From: Cognataquiflexum nitidum
Lineage (GTDB): Bacteria; Bacteroidota; Bacteroidia; Cytophagales; Cyclobacteriaceae
Assembly (NCBI RefSeq): GCF_022538055.1
Contig: NZ_JAKZAM010000022.1
Coordinates: forward strand, 22,942 to 86,941
Direction: 5' to 3'
Length of the DNA: 64,000 nucleotides
Both the position numbers and the translations under genes were made by a program. Shown here one piece after another: positions 40,845-49,991 of the stretch; position 1 is the stretch's first letter, and the number at the start of each line of letters is the position of its first letter. The notes beneath the pieces are model-generated. The model saw only the letters and a list, made by a program, of their open reading frames with translations, searched no databases and had not been told where the DNA came from.

Positions 40845-41678
40845 TTAGGGCAGTTCCCAATAGGACTCAAAGATCTCAGGTTTTTGGAATATTTCAGTAT
40901 CCTTGTGGTACTGGATATTTGAAAAAGGAACTGAGATTCTGAAATTTTTAAAATATAGATTCCCCCAGCTTTCGTCTATACCATAAATTGAGGTATCGCC
41001 AAATACTGAAACCCTGCAAAACACCCTATTGAAATTGAGCTGATGGACAATGCCAAGGGAGTATTTTAAAAAATCTTCTCTGTTTTCGATATCAAATTTA
41101 TTGAACAAGCTTAGTTCCTGATTTGTGAAAGCAATCAAATAGAAAAAACCCTTTTGTACCAAGACCATGATTTCTTGATTCAAGAGATTGAATTTTTCTT
41201 TCAATGCGAAGGATAGGAATGAAGAAGCTCCATGGTGGAAAGTGATATCAGATTTGTCTTCTGACAATAAATCAGATAATTCTTTCCGGATGCTGCCTAC
41301 AAGATGCAGATTGTTGCTCGATAATGTTGTTTCAAAGACGTGGGTGTTTTCCTTTGGCTTTTCTGCAAAAAAGAGGAAAATCGATGATAAGGTACTTTCA
41401 AAAACCAGTCCTGGTACTAAAGAGAAAGGTGATGCATGGTTATAAACACGAATCGGAATGTCGAGCTTCAGGAGTTTTTCATCCTTGAGTTTAAAATTAA
41501 GCAATCTATGGCTTTCAAAGGATTGGCTATGAATTGCCAAAACCTTTCCGTTTTGGTCTTTGGCAAAATAAAAATAAAAACCATCAAATAAGAAAAGCGA
41601 TAAACTTGACACCGCCTGGGCATCAAATTTATCGCATTGAATTTTTAGAAGGGTATTATTTTCTGTCTGGATAGCCAA
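40845..41678 (-). CDS. DUF3822 family protein
   Basis: A 277-residue protein with the actin-like-fold look of DUF3822 (LSLFLFDGFYFYFAKD, LLNQEIMVLVQKGFFYLIAF). In Bacteroidota this family is usually found next to coaD, as here (11-nt gap). The rsmD methyltransferase that often accompanies them is absent. Function is unknown. Confidence 0.82.
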   Translation of the reverse strand: MAIQTENNTLLKIQCDKFDAQAVSSLSLFLFDGFYFYFAKDQNGKVLAIHSQSFESHRLLNFKLKDEKLLKLDIPIRVYNHASPFSLVPGLVFESTLSSIFLFFAEKPKENTHVFETTLSSNNLHLVGSIRKELSDLLSEDKSDITFHHGASSFLSFALKEKFNLLNQEIMVLVQKGFFYLIAFTNQELSLFNKFDIENREDFLKYSLGIVHQLNFNRVFCRVSVFGDTSIYGIDESWGNLYFKNFRISVPFSNIQYHKDTEIFQKPEIFESYWELP

Positions 41679-41680
41679 AA

Positions 41681-42262
41681 TTACTCCCAGTTACCTGAAG
41701 TAGAAGAATCGGTTCTAGATCCAACTCGAAGAGCTTTTTCCTTGTTGTTTAGCCTCCTTTTTGGATTAATTGGATCAGGATCTCTGATTTCGAATACAGG
41801 GATTTGTCTTTGGGTTCTTTCTACTTTGTCAGCAAAAAACTCAAACTGTTTGCCACCTGATCCTGGGACAATGTGCATGTTGTCAATATTAAAATTCGGA
41901 TACTTCCTTTCGTTAAAAAGTGAATCAATCACATTCACTGAACCGAGGGTGTCATATTGAACCGAAATCTCTTCTTTACCATATTCAAGAAGTTTGGTAG
42001 TCTCTGTTCTTTGTACTAACCAGATTTTTCCTTCTTCAATAAATTTCTTCAAATCATCCCAATTTCCGGCATATACGCCGTTAGATGCTAAATAGGCAAC
42101 TTGTGCATCTCTTAGCATTTGAAGTTTTTCGATAATCCTAGCTTCAGTGGCTATGATCAGTTTTTCTTGCTGCATTACATCATCCACACTTTTGTAGAGG
42201 AAATACCCAAGGGCAAGTGCGGAAATTAAGAAGACAATCGATAAAATTCTGGATAGTGTCAT
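41681..42262 (-). CDS. Hypothetical protein with N-terminal membrane anchor
   Basis: A 193-residue protein with one membrane segment at residues 6-23 (LSIVFLISALALGYFLY), then a helix and a segment IEKLQMLRDAQVAYLASNGVYAGNWDDL that recalls type IV pilin-like or pseudopilin architecture. No prepilin cleavage site is visible. It lies 2 nt before the DUF3822 gene and is probably in the coaD operon. Confidence 0.7.
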   Translation of the reverse strand: MTLSRILSIVFLISALALGYFLYKSVDDVMQQEKLIIATEARIIEKLQMLRDAQVAYLASNGVYAGNWDDLKKFIEEGKIWLVQRTETTKLLEYGKEEISVQYDTLGSVNVIDSLFNERKYPNFNIDNMHIVPGSGGKQFEFFADKVERTQRQIPVFEIRDPDPINPKRRLNNKEKALRVGSRTDSSTSGNWE

Positions 42263-42314
42263 TTTTTGGATTGATTAGAACTTTTGATAAGGTTGATGGT
42301 GTATAATCAAGATG

Positions 42315-42818
42315 CTATTTTATAGAATTATTTTCAAAATTAAAATAACCTTTCCATAATCTCACATCATTCACTGATTTTATTCCCCAAAAAAGGCGGT
42401 GTTTCTCCTCATTTTTGATGGATGACAAAATATCGATGTCGAGAAACTGTATTTCAGTGATCAACTGTTTGTCATTTGGCAATTCGGGATCTATTCCCAT
42501 ACTCAATTTTCCACCGATTTGCCTCACTTCAAAATAAAGTTCAACAGCATGGAGCGGGGGATTCAAATATTCATAGCTGCAGAGGAATTCTTCTACCTTA
42601 ATTTCCATTCCTGTTTCCTCTACAAACTCCCGCTTGAGGTTCTCTGAACTTGAGCTTCCGTATTTCATACCTCCACCCGGCACATTCCAAAAGAATTTCC
42701 CGTTTCCCATGTTGTGCTTGATCATGAGGATTTTCTCATCTTGGATCAAAACTCCATTTACTCTTGTCCTGAGCCTTCCCCCAAATTTCTCATAAAGTTC
42801 CTTTTCCGAAATTGTCAT
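42315..42818 (-). CDS. Nudix hydrolase
   Basis: A 167-residue Nudix protein from the ATG at 42818. The box reads GGMKYGSSSSENLKREFVEE followed by TGM. The catalytic REUxEExGU half is intact, but the first conserved Glu is Ser. KFFWNVPGGGMKYG is typical. It is divergent from the helicase gene, with 21 nt between start codons. The substrate is unknown. Confidence 0.85.
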   Translation of the reverse strand: MTISEKELYEKFGGRLRTRVNGVLIQDEKILMIKHNMGNGKFFWNVPGGGMKYGSSSSENLKREFVEETGMEIKVEEFLCSYEYLNPPLHAVELYFEVRQIGGKLSMGIDPELPNDKQLITEIQFLDIDILSSIKNEEKHRLFWGIKSVNDVRLWKGYFNFENNSIK

Positions 42819-42839
42819 ATTAGCATTAGCTTCGTCAAG

Positions 42840-44288
42840 ATGATTGGTAAAGATAGTCAAGACAGCTTAAAGCCCTCCTTCTTATTGAAAAGAAATTTCC
42901 CCTTTGAACCCACTTCGGGACAAATGGATTTTTTTATACATATGGATCGGTTTTTGACAAGGAAGACCTCCGCAAGCAAAGCGTTTTTGCTTAGGGGATA
43001 CGCCGGCACAGGCAAGACATCTCTTATTTCTGCCTTGGTCAAAATCCTTCCAAAGGTTAAATTCAAATCCCTTTTGCTGGCACCGACTGGACGCGCAGCA
43101 AAAGTCATGGGGAATTATAGCAACAAAGCGGCATTTACCATCCATAAAATCATTTATAAGCCAAAAGGTGAGTCTGGAGATTTAGGTCTGGGTTTTGTAC
43201 TTCAAAAGAACTATTTTAAAGATACTTTATTCATAGTCGATGAAGCCTCAATGCTTTCGGATGATACGGTCTCAGGCAGGAGTTTATTGAGGGATTTGAT
43301 CCAGTTTGTATTCCAAGAATCGACCAACCAACTGATCTTGGTCGGTGATATGGCGCAATTGCCTCCAGTCGGGAGTTCATCCAGTCCTGGATTGGACAAA
43401 AATTACCTGATTCGAAATTTCAGGTTAGAGGTTGATGGCGTTGAGTTGAAGGAAGTGATGAGACAACAGTTGGCTTCAGGGATTTTATACAATGCCACAC
43501 AACTGAGACAAACACTTACCAAAGAAATTCCGACAGTGGCTATGGTGACTTCCAGGTTCAGGGACTTTTTTAGAATGACAGGGGAAAGACTGGAAGATGG
43601 GCTGCGCTATGCCTATGGAAAATATGGAATCGAAAATACCACTATTATTACAAGGTCAAATAAGTCCGCAGTCCAATACAACCAATATATAAGAAGGACT
43701 ATCCATTTTTTCGAAGATGAGATCTCGGCAGGGGATATGCTGATGATTGTCAAAAACAATTATGTATATATGGCCGAGTCAGAGAAAGTCAACTTTCTTG
43801 CCAACGGTGATTTTGCTGAAGTGGTCAAGATCAGGTCATTTGAAGAAATGTATGGTCTGAGATTTGCTACATTGGAGTTGAGGTTGATTGATTATCCCGA
43901 TGAACCTTACTTTGAAGCAAAAGTAGTACTAGATACTTTGTATAGCCCACATCCTGCATTGAGTCCCGAGCAGTACAAAGAACTATACCGTCAGGTCTCT
44001 GAGGATTATGCCGATGTGGCAAACAAGGCTGAAAGAATGGAATTGATAAAAAAAGATTCTTATCTTTCGGCCTTACAGGTCAAGTTTGCATATGCATTGA
44101 CGTGTCATAAAGCACAAGGTGGACAATGGGATGCCGTATTTGTAGATCAGGGATACTTGACGGATGAAATGGTAAACCAAGATTATATCAGATGGCTCTA
44201 CACCGCAATGACCAGGGCAAAGAAAGAACTGTTTCTGGTGAACTTTCACCCAAGATTTTACATTAATGGAAATGATTTAGAAGTTTAA
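42840..44288 (+). CDS. RecD-like AAA DNA helicase (UvrD_C_2 domain)
   Basis: A 482-residue SF1 helicase from the ATG at 42840. Walker A is GYAGTGKTS, Walker B FIVDEASM, motif III LILVGDMAQLPPVG. A C-terminal UvrD_C_2 domain has YALTCHKAQGGQWDAVFVD and RWLYTAMTRAKKELF. It lacks the N-terminal domain of full RecD2, so it is a short RecD-like helicase, a group common in Bacteroidota and probably involved in DNA repair. Confidence 0.9.
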   Translation: MIGKDSQDSLKPSFLLKRNFPFEPTSGQMDFFIHMDRFLTRKTSASKAFLLRGYAGTGKTSLISALVKILPKVKFKSLLLAPTGRAAKVMGNYSNKAAFTIHKIIYKPKGESGDLGLGFVLQKNYFKDTLFIVDEASMLSDDTVSGRSLLRDLIQFVFQESTNQLILVGDMAQLPPVGSSSSPGLDKNYLIRNFRLEVDGVELKEVMRQQLASGILYNATQLRQTLTKEIPTVAMVTSRFRDFFRMTGERLEDGLRYAYGKYGIENTTIITRSNKSAVQYNQYIRRTIHFFEDEISAGDMLMIVKNNYVYMAESEKVNFLANGDFAEVVKIRSFEEMYGLRFATLELRLIDYPDEPYFEAKVVLDTLYSPHPALSPEQYKELYRQVSEDYADVANKAERMELIKKDSYLSALQVKFAYALTCHKAQGGQWDAVFVDQGYLTDEMVNQDYIRWLYTAMTRAKKELFLVNFHPRFYINGNDLEV

Positions 44289-44306
44289 CACCTAATACAA
44301 TTAAAA

Positions 44307-44696
44307 ATGAAAAAAACCCTTTTATTCGTGGTAGCTGTCCTGATGGCATTTACCGTTTACTCGCAAGATCAAAAAGGACCGGTAATCGAGTTCCAAGTGA
44401 AAGAAAGAGACTTTGGCACCATTACACAAGGTGAAAAAGTAGAACACGTCTTTACTTTCAAAAACACTGGTGATTCACCTCTCAAAATCCAAAATGTGGC
44501 AGTCACTTGTGGCTGTACTGCTCCCAATTGGCCAAAGGATGCGATCGCTCCCGGTGCAACAGGGGAGTTGAAAGTAGTGTATAACTCTGCAGGCAAAATG
44601 GGCACCCAAAACCCAATTATCAGGATTTATTCCAATGCCTCTGAGCCGATCGAAAAAGTATCTTTGAAAGTCAATGTGGTGCCCAAAGGGCAGTAA
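44307..44696 (+). CDS. DUF1573 domain secreted protein
   Basis: A 129-residue protein with signal peptide (LLFVVAVLMAFTVYS). The DUF1573 immunoglobulin-like domain shows FGTITQGEKVEHVFTFKNTG and the paired Cys motif VTCGCTAP, then YNSAGKMG. Function in the family is unknown. It follows the helicase by 18 nt and is closed by a strong terminator. Confidence 0.9.
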   Translation: MKKTLLFVVAVLMAFTVYSQDQKGPVIEFQVKERDFGTITQGEKVEHVFTFKNTGDSPLKIQNVAVTCGCTAPNWPKDAIAPGATGELKVVYNSAGKMGTQNPIIRIYSNASEPIEKVSLKVNVVPKGQ

Positions 44697-44713
44697 AGAA
44701 AAAAATAAAAAAT

Positions 44714-44750
44714 AAAGCCGATAGCATTCAGAGTTATCGGCTTTTTTTTA
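44714..44750 (+). terminator. Rho-independent terminator after the DUF1573 gene
   Basis: AAAGCCGATA (44714-44723) pairs with TATCGGCTTT (44735-44744), followed by a T-run. It lies 17 nt after the stop codon. Confidence 0.92.
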
Positions 44751-44759
44751 CATTTTTTT

Positions 44760-45461
44760 TTAATCCACCTTGAGCAATATCATCAACGGAGTGCCGTCAC
44801 GTGTGGCCAAATTAAGCCTGTTGTTTTCAATCTTGTATTTTTTGATTTCTTTCAAAGCCTGCGTCACTCCCCTTTCCAAAATCATTTCAGCTTGGGGACA
44901 GGCCATCATCGTACTCATCAGATTTCCAAATTCGATCTCTGTTTCTGTCAGTTTTGTGATGGGTCCCCTTACTGTGTTACAACCCGAAAACCCAAAAATA
45001 CCTCTTTCTGCAGCATTGAATTCGAAAATCAAGGGTTTGTCCATTCCTGTGGGATTTTTCATTTCGCCAATACTTTCCAACCTCCAAATATCCGTTATCC
45101 GTAAGGTCAAGTCGGGTTTTTGAGAAATTACCTCAACAAAACTGTATTTGAGGCTTGAAGCATCTGCAGGAATCGGGGGAGGGATTTGAGTCACATTGAC
45201 TTTAATGCGGTAAATGTTTCCGGGTTTGTAATCAAATCCTTCGATATTACTGAAAAAATTCAGCCACTTGCCATCTTCGATTTCTGCACCTTCTTGGATT
45301 TGAAGGCAAGTCATAGGACCCACTCCCTGACAGGGAAGTTTCGTGCTGTTTATCCAAAATACTTTTTCTTCCATACTCCGGTTTTCAGCTATCTTGGTTG
45401 ATTTGCAGGAATACATAGAACTAAGAAATATTCCAAAATAAAAGATCAGAAGACGCTTCAT
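44760..45461 (-). CDS. Lipoprotein with DUF4377 and META (HslJ-like) domains
   Basis: A 233-residue lipoprotein (lipobox SMYSC, Cys at about residue 19). Residues about 30-105 fit DUF4377 (FWINSTKLPCQGVGPMTCLQIQEG and WLNFFSNIEGFDYKPGNIY). Residues about 118-233 are a META domain with GFSGCNTVRGP, MSTMMACPQAE and the late NNRLNLATRDGTPLMIL. Such proteins are surface or periplasmic and of unknown function; HslJ is linked to heat and novobiocin tolerance. Confidence 0.88.
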   Translation of the reverse strand: MKRLLIFYFGIFLSSMYSCKSTKIAENRSMEEKVFWINSTKLPCQGVGPMTCLQIQEGAEIEDGKWLNFFSNIEGFDYKPGNIYRIKVNVTQIPPPIPADASSLKYSFVEVISQKPDLTLRITDIWRLESIGEMKNPTGMDKPLIFEFNAAERGIFGFSGCNTVRGPITKLTETEIEFGNLMSTMMACPQAEMILERGVTQALKEIKKYKIENNRLNLATRDGTPLMILLKVD

Positions 45462-45565
45462 TTTTGTGCTATTTGGTTTGATTTTGATCCAAGACGAAGG
45501 TTACCATTCTTTTGATTGAAGATTTTACTCTTCAGAAAGTTAAAAAGTCCTAAATGCGATTTTCC

Positions 45566-46267
45566 TTAGAAGGTCATACCAGTGAGAATCACATTTGCCA
45601 GTTTCTCCGCCCAGGATTTGTAAACCAAAGCACTTGGATGGAGTTTGTCTTCGACGACCATTTCTGGCAAAGCGCCGATTTTTCTGTATTCTTCCGTGAT
45701 ATCGATGTAATACACACCCAATTCTTTTGAAATTCGTTCCTTGGCCATATTGTAAGCATCAATTTCCTTGGCTACTTTTTCCCTGTCTGTACCCCTGTCA
45801 GTTGCAAAAGGAGTAACACCCCAATCGGGAATAGAAATAACCACGACATGATTTGCGTTTCCTTTGGCAAATCGAATGGCTTTGGTAAGCATTTTTCTGA
45901 ATTCAGTCTCGTAATCTGAGACCGCACGTCCTCTGTATTGGTTGTTGACTCCGATCAAAAGCGTGACCAAATCATAGGTTTTTCCTTGGATCCCTGCTGC
46001 CTCAATACCTTGATCCAATTCGTCGGTCGTCCACCCTGTTTTTGCTATGATGGTTGGATTTTCTAAAATCAGACCTTTTGATTTCAGGATTTCAACAGCT
46101 TGGTTTGGGTATCTTCCGGGTTCTTCGACACCTTCACCGATTGTATACGAATCCCCCAAAGCCAGATAAGTGTATGTTTTTTCTTCCATGATGTCTGTTT
46201 TTTCTTTTTCTATACAGCCTAGATAAAGGCCTGAAATCATCAAAATAATGAGTGCGACTGGTTTCAT
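45566..46267 (-). CDS. SGNH/GDSL-family hydrolase lipoprotein
   Basis: A 233-residue lipoprotein (lipobox LYLGC). The SGNH blocks are present: LALGDSYTIGEGV (nucleophile Ser), LLIGVNNQYRG (Gly and Asn) and DKLHPSALVYKSWAE (Asp/His). It is an esterase or lipase acting outside the inner membrane, with unknown substrate. It lies 7 nt downstream of the LD-carboxypeptidase gene and is likely cotranscribed with it. Confidence 0.9.
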   Translation of the reverse strand: MKPVALIILMISGLYLGCIEKEKTDIMEEKTYTYLALGDSYTIGEGVEEPGRYPNQAVEILKSKGLILENPTIIAKTGWTTDELDQGIEAAGIQGKTYDLVTLLIGVNNQYRGRAVSDYETEFRKMLTKAIRFAKGNANHVVVISIPDWGVTPFATDRGTDREKVAKEIDAYNMAKERISKELGVYYIDITEEYRKIGALPEMVVEDKLHPSALVYKSWAEKLANVILTGMTF

Positions 46268-46274
46268 ATAAAGA

Positions 46275-47318
46275 TTATTTAGATTTAAAAATACTTTCAG
46301 TCAAGGTAAATATGCCTGCATTAGCATCCATTTCCACATTGGCACCAAATGGCACAATAAACTGCTTGGCAACATGCCCGATCATCGCGCCTTTATATGA
46401 AGGAATATTGAGCGGAACAATGTAATCATCCAATATATCATCCAAAGTCAAAGATCCATATCCTCCGCCGGGATTGCAATCCGTACATTGCCCAAAAATG
46501 AACCCTTTGATCTTGGACAAAGTGCCGTTAAGTTTCAATGTGCTAAACATCCTATCTATCTTATATGGATCCTCTCCGATATCTTCCACAAAGAGTATCG
46601 CATCTTTGAAGTCAGGATAATAAGGTGTCCCGGACAAGGAACTCAATACGGTGAGGTTACCGCCCAAGATCTTCCCTGAAGCTTTTCCACCGATTAAAGT
46701 CTGAATCCTGTTTTGCTTCACGATCAAATCATCTCCTTTGATTTGTTCATTCTGGAATACAGGTAATATTTTTTCAAAGAACAGTTTCTGAAATTGGCTT
46801 ACATTAAAATTGTTCCAGCTTCCCGTGCCGTTAGGACCGTGGAAGGTGATCAAACCTGTCTGTGAATGGATGGCACAATGTAAAGCGGTAATATCCGAAT
46901 AGCCCAAAATCGGTTTTGGGTTCTTTTTGATCAAGTTGTAATCGATCAGGTCCAGGATTCTTGCAGCACCCGAACCTCCCCGAATGCATATGACCGCTTT
47001 GACTTCGGGATCTCCAAACATCTGATTGAGGTCATCTGCACGCTCCTGATCCGTGCCTGCAAGATGGCCACGCCTGTTTTTAAGATTTTCCCCAAGTTTG
47101 ACCTCAAGGCCCAAAGCTTCCAAAGACTCTTTTGCAAATTCAAACTGAATACGCTCTGAGGTAGCGGCAGAAGGACTGACCAAACCAACCATATCACCTT
47201 TTTCAAAAGGATTAGGGAAAAGTCTCTTTTTAGGGTCTTCTGATTTGGGTAGGTATGAAACAAGAGGTAAAGTACCGACACCAAGGAGGGCTGATTTTAT
47301 AAAATAGCGTTTGTTCAT
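46275..47318 (-). CDS. LD-carboxypeptidase (peptidase S66)
   Basis: A 347-residue S66 enzyme with an N-terminal signal-like segment (FIKSALLGVGTLPLVSYLPK), so possibly exported, unlike cytoplasmic E. coli LdcA. GDMVGLVSPSA opens the catalytic domain. CIRGGSGAARILDLIDY and the nucleophile elbow GYSDITALH are clear. LVEDIGEDPYKIDRM supplies the catalytic Glu region and MIGHVAKQF the late His region. It trims the terminal D-Ala from tetrapeptides in peptidoglycan turnover. Confidence 0.9.
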   Translation of the reverse strand: MNKRYFIKSALLGVGTLPLVSYLPKSEDPKKRLFPNPFEKGDMVGLVSPSAATSERIQFEFAKESLEALGLEVKLGENLKNRRGHLAGTDQERADDLNQMFGDPEVKAVICIRGGSGAARILDLIDYNLIKKNPKPILGYSDITALHCAIHSQTGLITFHGPNGTGSWNNFNVSQFQKLFFEKILPVFQNEQIKGDDLIVKQNRIQTLIGGKASGKILGGNLTVLSSLSGTPYYPDFKDAILFVEDIGEDPYKIDRMFSTLKLNGTLSKIKGFIFGQCTDCNPGGGYGSLTLDDILDDYIVPLNIPSYKGAMIGHVAKQFIVPFGANVEMDANAGIFTLTESIFKSK

Positions 47319-47428
47319 TGAATTGAGGTTATTTTGTTTGAGATTAAATCTCTTTATTCTAAGCTATTGATAAGTGACTTTTTTTCCAAAATGAGAAATA
47401 TCTAAAAAAAGAAATTGGATGTGAGAGT

Positions 47429-48733
47429 TTAGAATTTCTCTTTGATATACAACATGACCTTTTCCATCTCTCTCCGTACTTCCGGGGCTTTGTTGAGGTA
47501 GTTGTTATTCATAAAGGCAAATGCATAAACCTTTCCTGAGTCAACTTTGATATAGCCCACAAGGGCATGGTTGTTGGCCACGGTCCCTGTTTTTGCAAAG
47601 ATGTAAGGAGTTCGTGCTTTGTAGTTATTCTTCAGGGTGCCGCTGATACCACCTTGTGGGAGGAGTTGCATGACCTGATTCCGGGGTATCTCTTTTTCTA
47701 TTTTGACCAAAAGGGAAACCATCGACCGCGGCGTAATCAGGTTATGCCGGGAAAGTCCCGATCCATCTACCCATTTTGGCCGGTCAGCAAGATCCGACAA
47801 ATAAGTTTTTAGAATATATTCAATAATTCTTTCCGAATTGAGTTCCAAAAATTGTTTGTCAGACATCATCAAGAGCAGCTGCTCGGCAATGAAATTGTCA
47901 CTTTCCTGAAGTATCTCTATCCAAAGCGGTTCAAGGGCTCCTCCATAAAAAACCTGATGCTCCGTAGGGAGGCTTTCATCCAAGACGACAATATTTTTTT
48001 TCAGGGCTTCCTGAACCAAAATAGCAAATGTCTCCGCCGAAGTGATAAATGGGATTTCAGACTTAGTTTCTGTATAAGTGTCGGGATTGAAATAAAAGGC
48101 ATTCGCATGCAATTGCCTTTCTACTCCTTTGTTGGTTTTGTCCGGGATGATAGAGACTTTCCCAAAAGAGGGAATATTGGCTTTGGGAACCCTTTTTTGG
48201 TTGGTGAAGGTGACAAAATTTCCATAGATAGGAAATGGGGATTTTTCAGCGGAATAGGAATAATTATAATCGTCCCATTGCCAACCATAGCCAAAAGCTT
48301 TGTCTTTCCAGTTTTTGTGAGAGAATTGGATGGTTTCATATTTTTGGAGAAATCCATCGATATCAGGTTGTGGGAGTTTATTGTATTTCCATCCAGGATA
48401 GCCTGTTCCCCAAATTGTAATTTGCTTTCCGTTTTCTACATAGCGGAATGCAGGTAGGCTGTCATTCAGCATCATGATGCTTCCATAAAAAGTCAGGAGT
48501 TTGGTGGTGGAAGCAGGGATGAAATTGATATGGCTGTTTTTTTCAAAAATGACCCTTTGGCTGTCCGGTTCAAAAAGAATGAATCCGGTAAGGTGGTTGC
48601 CAAAAAACGATTTCTCATTGAGAAGACTATCCAAGCCTGCATATTTAGCCCTAAAATCAGCTTCCTGACCCCAAAGAGGGGATAGTAAGAATAATGCGAG
48701 TAAAAAGGAGAGGGTGGTTTTTTTGATATTCAT
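47429..48733 (-). CDS. D-alanyl-D-alanine carboxypeptidase/endopeptidase, PBP4-like (S13)
   Basis: A 434-residue protein from the ATG at 48733, which begins a clear signal peptide (LSFLLALFLLSPLWGQ). A longer reading frame runs back into DUF423 and is rejected. The active-site motifs are SxxK (PASTTK), SxN (ESDNFIAE) and KTG (FAKTGTVANN). It is a periplasmic peptidoglycan carboxypeptidase or endopeptidase of the DacB group. Confidence 0.88.
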   Translation of the reverse strand: MNIKKTTLSFLLALFLLSPLWGQEADFRAKYAGLDSLLNEKSFFGNHLTGFILFEPDSQRVIFEKNSHINFIPASTTKLLTFYGSIMMLNDSLPAFRYVENGKQITIWGTGYPGWKYNKLPQPDIDGFLQKYETIQFSHKNWKDKAFGYGWQWDDYNYSYSAEKSPFPIYGNFVTFTNQKRVPKANIPSFGKVSIIPDKTNKGVERQLHANAFYFNPDTYTETKSEIPFITSAETFAILVQEALKKNIVVLDESLPTEHQVFYGGALEPLWIEILQESDNFIAEQLLLMMSDKQFLELNSERIIEYILKTYLSDLADRPKWVDGSGLSRHNLITPRSMVSLLVKIEKEIPRNQVMQLLPQGGISGTLKNNYKARTPYIFAKTGTVANNHALVGYIKVDSGKVYAFAFMNNNYLNKAPEVRREMEKVMLYIKEKF

Positions 48734-48738
48734 TGAAA

Positions 48739-49119
48739 TCAGATTCCTTGTTTTTTTCCTGCCCAAAACAAAAACAGCCAACCCAATATAAAAGCAACTC
48801 CGCCCAAAGGCGTAATGGCACCAAGCCAAGTGATTCCGCTCAGTGAAAGGACATACAGCGAGCCTGAAAAAATGAGTATTCCTATCAGAAAGGACCACAT
48901 GGCTTTCCTCAATATTTTTCTTTCGGGCTGAAGGTCATACCAAATCGCTACAGCAAACATGGCCAAAGCGTGGTAAAAATGATATTTGACGGCAGTTTCA
49001 AAAGTTTCCAACCTGCCGTTGGCTTCCAAAATCGGTTCCAAACCATGTGCCCCAAATGCCCCAATGCCAACAGCGGTGGCGCCAACTATAGCAGATATCT
49101 GAATAAAATTAGCTTTCAT
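48739..49119 (-). CDS. DUF423 family membrane protein
   Basis: A 126-residue protein with four membrane segments and the DUF423 signature ATAVGIGAFGAHGL near the N-terminus, then YHFYHALAMFAVA and PLGGVAFILGWLFL. Function is unknown. It lies 5 nt upstream of the PBP4-like gene. Confidence 0.92.
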   Translation of the reverse strand: MKANFIQISAIVGATAVGIGAFGAHGLEPILEANGRLETFETAVKYHFYHALAMFAVAIWYDLQPERKILRKAMWSFLIGILIFSGSLYVLSLSGITWLGAITPLGGVAFILGWLFLFWAGKKQGI

Positions 49120-49209
49120 CTTAATTTATATTTTGTATGTGCGCAATGATGACACTAGACAGGAAACCTACTTTAATTCTTGTCTGAGGGCTTAATTGCC
49201 CGCTACATC

Positions 49210-49237
49210 GGTCTTCCGACTTCGGTCCTCCGTCCCG
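49210..49237 (-). repeat. Heptad array downstream of yggS
   Basis: On the plus strand: GGTCTTC, CGACTTC, GGTCCTC, CGTCCCG. Read on the minus strand, which follows yggS, it contains GAAGTCGGAAG, the same unit as in the trpB-trpA spacer (21591-21600 and 21614-21624). Confidence 0.75.
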
Positions 49238-49281
49238 AATGAAGAAGAATATAGGATTATTGGCAAAGAAGCATTTATCCA

Positions 49282-49956
49282 TTATTTGTATTCTCTTTCG
49301 CCAAAAATGGCAGTTCCGATCCTGACCATGGTACTCCCTTCTTCTTGCGCGATGGTATAATCTCCGGTCATTCCAATAGAAATCTCTCTCAGGTCAAAGT
49401 TTGGCGGAAGCTTTTTGGTTTTTAATTTGTCGAATATTGATTTCAAATTTCTGAATTCCTGCCTTACGACATCCTCCTTGTCGGTAAATGTTGCCATGCC
49501 CATCAAACCCACAATCTTAACATGGGTAAGGGATTTTACAGCTTCACTTTGGACAAGTTCCTCTAGTTCCTTTTCGTCAAGACCAAATTTGCTTTCTTCT
49601 TTGGCGATGTACACCTGAAGCAGACATTGGATGATTCTATCTACTTTTTCAGCTTGTTTGTTGATCTCTGTAAGGAGTTTCAGAGAATCTACCCCGTGAA
49701 TAAGATATATAAAGGGAGCGATATACTTCACTTTGTTGGTCTGTAGGTGACCGATAAAATGCCAACGGATATCCTTTGGTAGTACCTGCTGTTTTTCCTC
49801 CAACTCCTGGACTTTATTTTCCCCAAAATCCCTGATCCCAAGTTCATAAGCCTGCCCGATGGCTTCGACAGGATGGGTCTTACTGACGGCCACCAAAAGA
49901 CATTCGGGATTGACAAATGTATTTTTTAATAATTGAAGGTTTTCTTTGATACTCAT
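49282..49956 (-). CDS. YggS family pyridoxal-phosphate homeostasis protein
   Basis: A 224-residue PLP-binding TIM-barrel protein. The PLP Lys is in LLVAVSKTHP, with the family stretches RDFGENKVQELEEK, RWHFIGHLQTNK and LSIGMTGDY-like EISIGMTGDYTIA near the C-terminus. It controls PLP levels in the cytoplasm. It is divergent from the GH3 gene with 35 nt between starts. Confidence 0.95.
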   Translation of the reverse strand: MSIKENLQLLKNTFVNPECLLVAVSKTHPVEAIGQAYELGIRDFGENKVQELEEKQQVLPKDIRWHFIGHLQTNKVKYIAPFIYLIHGVDSLKLLTEINKQAEKVDRIIQCLLQVYIAKEESKFGLDEKELEELVQSEAVKSLTHVKIVGLMGMATFTDKEDVVRQEFRNLKSIFDKLKTKKLPPNFDLREISIGMTGDYTIAQEEGSTMVRIGTAIFGEREYK

Positions 49957-49991
49957 TCTGTATTTTTGGCATATTCAACTCAAACAAAGAT

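Noticed and set aside
42714..42839. Longer start for the RecD-like helicase
   Set aside because: It overlaps the conserved part of the Nudix gene on the other strand; the ATG at 42840 fits the family better.
48734..48898. Longer start for the PBP4-like protein
   Set aside because: It would overlap DUF423 and bury the signal peptide; the 48733 ATG fits a secreted enzyme.
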